A DNA stretch of 10,619 nucleotides, taken from NCBI GenBank assembly GCA_903873355.1, contig CAIQOG010000248.1, positions 1 through 10,619 on the forward strand, given 5' to 3'. The notes beneath the pieces are model-generated. The model made no database searches, was not told the DNA's origin, and was given only the letters and a program-made list of their open reading frames with translations. Each line of letters opens with the position of its first letter. The stretch's first letter is position 1. This stretch comes from an uncultured Bacteroidales bacterium (GTDB lineage: Bacteria; Bacteroidota; Bacteroidia; Bacteroidales; Paludibacteraceae). Position numbers and translations under genes: made by a program. This document shows, one piece after another, positions 5,801 through 10,619 of the stretch.

Positions 5801-8800
5801 ATGAAAAAAAACACTAACAGCAAACGATTCTTAAGAATCTTTATGTGGTCGTTCATTTTATTATTAATGAACACCGCAACAACATTTGCTCAGATTAAAG
5901 TTAGCGGAACAATTACTGACAGTAAAAAAGAACCACTTATTGGGGTAAATGTCAAAATAATCGGTTCGAAGTCTGGTACAATAACAGATGCAAATGGCCA
6001 GTTTTCAATTACAGTACCAAATTCCAAAGCAACTTTAGCATTTACTTACATCGGGTTTAAACCTGTTGTTCAAGCCGTTGGAAACAACAAACAACTCATT
6101 GTTGAAATGGAAGAAGACACTAAGGTAATGGATGAAGTTGTAGTTGTTGCCTATGGTACTCAGCGAAAATCACACCTAACTGGTGCAGTAGCTTCTTTGA
6201 AAAATGATAAACTGGAGGAAATACCTGTTTCTCAACTTGAGCAGGCACTTCAGGGTAAAATGGCCGGGGTACAAATCATGAATACTGACCCTGAGGCAGG
6301 TGAATCTGCAAGTATCAGAGTTCGTGGTTTGGGTTCTATCAGTGCAAATGCTTCTCCATTAATAGTTATTGATGGTTTCCCAACTCCAGATGGTTTAGCT
6401 GGTGTCAGTATGGGTGATGTTGAATCGATTGAAGTATTAAAAGATGCAGCGTCTGCATCACTTTACGGTTCACGTGCTGCAGGTGGAGTTATTTTGGTTA
6501 CAACTAAAAGTGGTAATATCACAAAACCAAAATTCAGTTTTAAAATGTATACCGGTGTTCGTAATGCACTGAAAATGCCGGATATGCTTAATACTGAACA
6601 ATACACAAGACTCTTGATGGATGAAGCGGCTCTGCGTCGCTTAGATCCAACATTGGATGGTACAACAGCCACCATGAAATACAGCTTAATGACCACAGGT
6701 GATCAGGCATCTTATTTGATTCAAAAATATTTTGATGATCAACCTACTGACTGGGTTTCAGATGCTTTACGTCAAAATGGAACTAACAATAATTACCAAT
6801 TTAGCGCTTCAGGGGGTGATAAAAATATGAAATACTTTGTTTCAGGAGTTTATACCGGCGAAAATGGTATTATGAAAAACAGTACATTTGATAAATATAC
6901 ATTCCGAACTAAAGTGGATATCAATCTGACTAAAAAGATAGCTTTAGGATTCAATCTATCACCAACTTATAGTCATAAGGAAAATCCGGGAATTGATTTA
7001 AATAATTATGGACGATACCCGTCTTGGTTACCAATACGCCACAATGATGCAACTGCTCTTTTAACAGGTAAAGTTGCCGGTACATATGCCACTCAATCTG
7101 ATTTTAACGGAACAATCATTTCTGGTGAAGGTATGGATGGAGAATTTTGGAATGTAACCGGAGCAAATCCCGGGGGTTCTAGTCAGCAAAATCCAACATC
7201 GATTCGCGAACGAACCAATATTCAAACCGATGATTATCGTTTGCAAAGTAATGTTTACCTCTCAATCGAATTATTGAAAGGATTGATTTTCAAAACGTCG
7301 AATGGAGCTTATGTTCAATTCAAAGAATATAACAACAAGCAACAATCATCGGCAACAACATTTGGAGCACCCAATCAGTTGAACCGTCAAATGACTTTAC
7401 ACACTGAATTGTTAACTGAAAACACTTTGAATTTCACTAAAAAAATTGGTGACCATGAAATAAATGCGTTAGCCGGTTTTACATTACAAGAAACGGCTAA
7501 TAAATTCAACAAAATGGTTGGTACAAATTATCCGGATGAGCAATTGTTATCTTATAATTTAGGAACTTATCTTTTGGTTGATAATCCTGCAACCGGTGTT
7601 GTTGGTTCAACCAGTTACTATTATACCGAGGCATTAATGTCCTATTTGGGTCGTATTACCTATGATTACAAAGGTAAATATCTTGGTTCAGTCAGTTTAC
7701 GAGCCGATGGTAGTTCAAAGTTTGCTGTAGGTCACAAATGGGGAACTTTTCCAGCTGGATCAATAGGATGGCGAGTTTCTGAAGAAAGTTTTATGAAAAA
7801 AATGGATTGGTTATCTAATTTGAAAATAAGAGCCAGTATGGGCTTAACCGGGAATAACAACATTCCTCAATATGCTTATATGAACTTATTAAGTACAAAT
7901 AATTATGCAACTGGAACTGGAACATTAACATCGGGAATTTCAGCAATTGGTTCATCGCTGGGAAATCCTGATATAACATGGGAAAGTACAAGTGAAAGTG
8001 ATTTTGGTCTCGATCTTGGGCTATTTAACAGCCGAATAAGTCTTACAGTTGACTATTATGATTCGTACACTATTCAACTTTTATTACAGCAACCGGCTAT
8101 GAATATTACCGGACATCAAATGTACTGGAATAACATAGGACGGGTAAATAATAAAGGGTTGGAATTTGAGTTGAATACAACCAATATTGAAACCAAAAAC
8201 TTCAAATGGAAAACATCTGCAAACTTTTCAATGAATAAAAACACGTTGATAAGTTATGGAAATCAAGACCATGTAGATAATTTTGGAGAACGAAATGAAG
8301 TGTATCGCGCCATTGTTGGTCAACCAGCTATTCAGTATTATGGCTATAAAAGTGACGGAGTTTGGACTACATTCGAAGAAGTTGCTGCCGCAAAAGCTCT
8401 AACAGATGCTAATGGAGTTCCCTTTAATTATACTAAATATCTTCCTATTCTGGGTGGTTTAAAGGTAGTGAATGTAAATGGCGATAATGCAATTAACACT
8501 GACGACCGTGTTATTTTAGGTTCCCCATTTCCTGATTTTACCTGGGGTATTACCAACACATTTACATATCAGAATTTTGATTTAAGCTTTATGTTTCAGG
8601 GAAGTCAGGGTGGTTTGTTGATTAATGGAAACATTAATTACAATGAACAAATTCGTACGAATAAAGCATATACTAATAACCGCTATATCAGCCCGAGTTT
8701 CCCTGGTGATGGTAAAACAGTTTATTCCACGAACACGGGTGGCGGTGATTTAATGCTGAGCGATTATTGTTTGGAAGATGCTTCTTATCAGGCATTACGC

Positions 8801-9079
8801 GACTTATCATTTGGTTACACAATTCCTTCAAAGCTGATTAAAAAAATTGGATTTAATTCCTTTAGAGCTTATTTCTCGGGTCAAAACTTACTTTATTTTA
8901 TGGGTTCAAATTATCGGGGTATAAATCCTGAAGCACGTAAAGAGAGTAGTAATTCGGCAGATCAGGATTTTTCTCCAGACCCACAGGCGAACAATAAGAA
9001 CCCACTAAGAGATGGTTATCAACGTGGTGCATTTCCTTTAAACAGGACATTTACTATCGGTTTTGATCTGACATTTTAA
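5801..9079 (+). CDS. susC: SusC/RagA family TonB-linked outer-membrane transporter
   Basis: Outer-membrane TonB-dependent importer of 1092 residues, a normal length for the family, which takes up glycans or other large nutrients with its SusD partner. A signal peptide probably cleaves after A30 (TTFA-Q). Residues 32-110 form a carboxypeptidase-D regulatory-like beta domain (VSGTITDSKKEPLIGVNV, GTITDANGQFSI). The TonB-box region DEVVVVAYG is at 111-119. The plug domain follows to about residue 238, with the SusC signatures ASPLIVIDGFP and LKDAASASLYGSRAAGGV. The remainder is the beta-barrel, ending in RTFTIGFDLTF with a terminal Phe typical of outer-membrane proteins. There is no N-terminal STN domain, so direct signalling to a FecR-type anti-sigma factor is unlikely. 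susD follows 30 bases later in the same operon. Family assignment is certain; the substrate cannot be told from sequence. The symbol is used in the family sense, not to imply starch. Confidence 0.97.
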   Translation: MKKNTNSKRFLRIFMWSFILLLMNTATTFAQIKVSGTITDSKKEPLIGVNVKIIGSKSGTITDANGQFSITVPNSKATLAFTYIGFKPVVQAVGNNKQLIVEMEEDTKVMDEVVVVAYGTQRKSHLTGAVASLKNDKLEEIPVSQLEQALQGKMAGVQIMNTDPEAGESASIRVRGLGSISANASPLIVIDGFPTPDGLAGVSMGDVESIEVLKDAASASLYGSRAAGGVILVTTKSGNITKPKFSFKMYTGVRNALKMPDMLNTEQYTRLLMDEAALRRLDPTLDGTTATMKYSLMTTGDQASYLIQKYFDDQPTDWVSDALRQNGTNNNYQFSASGGDKNMKYFVSGVYTGENGIMKNSTFDKYTFRTKVDINLTKKIALGFNLSPTYSHKENPGIDLNNYGRYPSWLPIRHNDATALLTGKVAGTYATQSDFNGTIISGEGMDGEFWNVTGANPGGSSQQNPTSIRERTNIQTDDYRLQSNVYLSIELLKGLIFKTSNGAYVQFKEYNNKQQSSATTFGAPNQLNRQMTLHTELLTENTLNFTKKIGDHEINALAGFTLQETANKFNKMVGTNYPDEQLLSYNLGTYLLVDNPATGVVGSTSYYYTEALMSYLGRITYDYKGKYLGSVSLRADGSSKFAVGHKWGTFPAGSIGWRVSEESFMKKMDWLSNLKIRASMGLTGNNNIPQYAYMNLLSTNNYATGTGTLTSGISAIGSSLGNPDITWESTSESDFGLDLGLFNSRISLTVDYYDSYTIQLLLQQPAMNITGHQMYWNNIGRVNNKGLEFELNTTNIETKNFKWKTSANFSMNKNTLISYGNQDHVDNFGERNEVYRAIVGQPAIQYYGYKSDGVWTTFEEVAAAKALTDANGVPFNYTKYLPILGGLKVVNVNGDNAINTDDRVILGSPFPDFTWGITNTFTYQNFDLSFMFQGSQGGLLINGNINYNEQIRTNKAYTNNRYISPSFPGDGKTVYSTNTGGGDLMLSDYCLEDASYQALRDLSFGYTIPSKLIKKIGFNSFRAYFSGQNLLYFMGSNYRGINPEARKESSNSADQDFSPDPQANNKNPLRDGYQRGAFPLNRTFTIGFDLTF

Positions 9080-9109
9080 TTTATGAATCACTTTTTAAAA
9101 TTGAAAAAA

Positions 9110-10619
9110 ATGAAAAACAAAATAGGAATCTTACTAATCGCATTATCTGCAATATTTAGTTTCACGGGTTGTGAAGACTTAATTACAGATCATCCTCAAT
9201 CTGTATTATCACAGGTAGATTTTTATACAACCCCAACCCGTATTAATTCAGGTGTGTTGGGATGTTATGCCGGTATGGCAAATGTTGAGGCAATAGAATG
9301 GAAGTTTACTGAAAATAGAACCGACAATACCAATACAGCAAGTACCGGCTCTGGCTCAGGCGAGCGTGTGGATTTATGTGATTTGAAATTTTTCCGTCCA
9401 TCATCCAGTTTACCCATGCTTCAGGATTATTGGTATCGCATATTCCAGAATATCTCAAATATTAATTCAATTTTGCCATCGGTTGTAGACAATAAATATG
9501 TTTCGGTTGAAGCAGAAAGAGCTCAATACGATGCTGAATTGCGTTTCATGCGGGCGTATCAATACTTTACTCTTGTAAATTTATGGGGCGACATGTTCAA
9601 AGTTACAACCGTAATTGGACCAAACGAAGCAAAAACCCTTACCCGTCGTCCGGTTGCTGAAATTTACGATGAAATTATTATACCTGATTTATTAAAAGCG
9701 TGTGATGAAGCACCGGCATTATCATCAAATACCGGTAGAATAACTAAATGGGCAGCTAAGGCAATGCTTGCAAAAGTGTATATGCAACGTGGTGGTGTTG
9801 ATAATATTGCACTGGCAAAACCCTTGCTTCAGGATGTTATGGGTGCCACAGCATATGGATTACTGACGGATAAAGGTACATCTGCAAGTGCATATGCCAA
9901 TATATTCAATATCGCTAACGAAATGAACAAAGAAATTATCTTTGCAATTCGTTACGCTGGAGGTATTTCCGGTATTGGTTCGCCTTTCTGGACTACTTTT
10001 GCTCCTGATGGTTCAGCCAATATTTACCTTAAAATCGGAACACCGGTTGGAAATAATAATCCATCATTAGAATTTATGAGTCTAATGAGTTTAGATTTCA
10101 AAGACACGCGTGCCAGTGCTAATTTTGCGATATATCAAAAAACACCCACTACAGCTATTCCTTATATTGCTAAATATCAGGATGCAACAATGACTCAACC
10201 CTCACAATCTGAAAATGACTGGCCTGTTATTCGTTATGCTGACGTAGTGTTACTTTATGCCGAATGTCTTGCTCAAGATCCTACAGGTTTTGCTACTGCC
10301 CATATTGAAGTAAATAAAGTAAGAGCTCGTGCAGGAGTAGATCCGTTACCTGCTTTTACGTCAACAACAGAAGCGTTAGATGCAGTTTACAAAGAACGTA
10401 GAATTGAGCTTGCTTTTGAAAATCAACGTTGGTATGATTTGTTGCGTATGAATTCATCGTATGGAGATCCAAATAAAGCAATGCAAATTTTATACAAACA
10501 TACATTTATAACTGAATGGGCAGCTTTGTACTCAAAATATGAAAAATTTTCGCCACCAACTGAAAATTTCTATATAAATGAGCGATTATTGTTGCCAATA
10601 CCTCAAACAGAAATTGATA
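9110..10619 (+). CDS. susD: SusD/RagB family nutrient-binding outer-membrane lipoprotein, 3'-truncated by the window edge
   Basis: Surface lipoprotein that closes over the SusC barrel and binds the substrate. The frame is open to the last base: 503 codons from this start. It stops within the family's C-terminal PIPQTEID motif, so only about 10-15 residues should be missing. A lipoprotein signal ends at FTGC (C21), followed by acidic EDL, as expected for surface export of Bacteroidota lipoproteins. SusD marks: RAYQYFTLVNLWGDM (from R148), KWAAKAMLAKVYMQRG (from K213, TPR-like helices), YADVVLLYAE (from Y376) and ERRIELAFENQRWYDLLR (from E429). An in-frame ATG at 9083, three bases after the susC stop, would add nine residues; 9110 was preferred because it gives a conventional 21-residue signal and has an A-rich upstream tract. 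It is co-transcribed with susC. The ligand is unknown. Confidence 0.95.
   Translation, partial: MKNKIGILLIALSAIFSFTGCEDLITDHPQSVLSQVDFYTTPTRINSGVLGCYAGMANVEAIEWKFTENRTDNTNTASTGSGSGERVDLCDLKFFRPSSSLPMLQDYWYRIFQNISNINSILPSVVDNKYVSVEAERAQYDAELRFMRAYQYFTLVNLWGDMFKVTTVIGPNEAKTLTRRPVAEIYDEIIIPDLLKACDEAPALSSNTGRITKWAAKAMLAKVYMQRGGVDNIALAKPLLQDVMGATAYGLLTDKGTSASAYANIFNIANEMNKEIIFAIRYAGGISGIGSPFWTTFAPDGSANIYLKIGTPVGNNNPSLEFMSLMSLDFKDTRASANFAIYQKTPTTAIPYIAKYQDATMTQPSQSENDWPVIRYADVVLLYAECLAQDPTGFATAHIEVNKVRARAGVDPLPAFTSTTEALDAVYKERRIELAFENQRWYDLLRMNSSYGDPNKAMQILYKHTFITEWAALYSKYEKFSPPTENFYINERLLLPIPQTEID

Noticed and set aside
9083..9109. Earlier in-frame ATG for SusD at 9083
   Set aside because: It would give an unusually long start to the signal peptide (MNHFLKLKKMKNK). 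The ATG at 9110 gives a standard lipoprotein signal. The earlier start cannot be fully excluded.
1..10619. CRISPR arrays, tRNA/rRNA genes, insertion sequences, toxin-antitoxin or defence genes
   Set aside because: No regularly spaced repeats, cloverleaf-forming segments, transposase-like frames or terminal inverted repeats were found on reading both strands by eye.

Overview
The window looks like chromosomal DNA from a member of the Bacteroidota, most likely the order Bacteroidales. The signs are a SusC/SusD pair, promoter boxes of the TAnnTTTG type, starts without Shine-Dalgarno sequences but with A-rich upstream stretches, and a methionyl-tRNA synthetase carrying KISTS in place of KMSKS. 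All genes lie on the + strand. The sequence alone does not fix genus or species.

Layout. (1) Positions 2-1507 hold the 3' three quarters of metG, cut by the left edge and closed by a strong hairpin terminator. (2) Positions 1635-5086 form a self-contained unit: a Bacteroidota-type promoter, two tandem paralogous lipoproteins 21 bp apart (1715-3373 and 3395-5035), and a hairpin terminator. Each has a lipoprotein signal, a PEGA-like N-terminal segment, a glycine/alanine-rich hydrophobic stretch, an unrecognised middle domain and a C-terminal trypsin/HtrA-type serine protease domain with intact His-Asp-Ser and no PDZ domain. (3) Positions 5103-5494 hold a small MmcQ/YjbR-family gene whose putative promoter abuts the preceding terminator. 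(4) From 5583 to the right edge there is a polysaccharide-utilisation-type susC-susD operon, with a textbook promoter (TTTG-N19-TAnnTTTG), tandem dodecamer palindromes at the predicted transcription start, an approximately 180-nt leader, a complete SusC (5801-9079) and a SusD that runs off the right edge with only its last residues missing.

How the genes work together. metG is housekeeping and ends in its own terminator. The SusC/SusD pair should form an outer-membrane TonB-dependent importer with a surface lipoprotein lid; its substrate and any enzymes are not visible here. The tandem protease lipoproteins are the least explained part of the window. They are probably cell-envelope proteins made together, and they are the best candidate for an undescribed system. 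No RNA genes, mobile elements or CRISPR arrays were seen.
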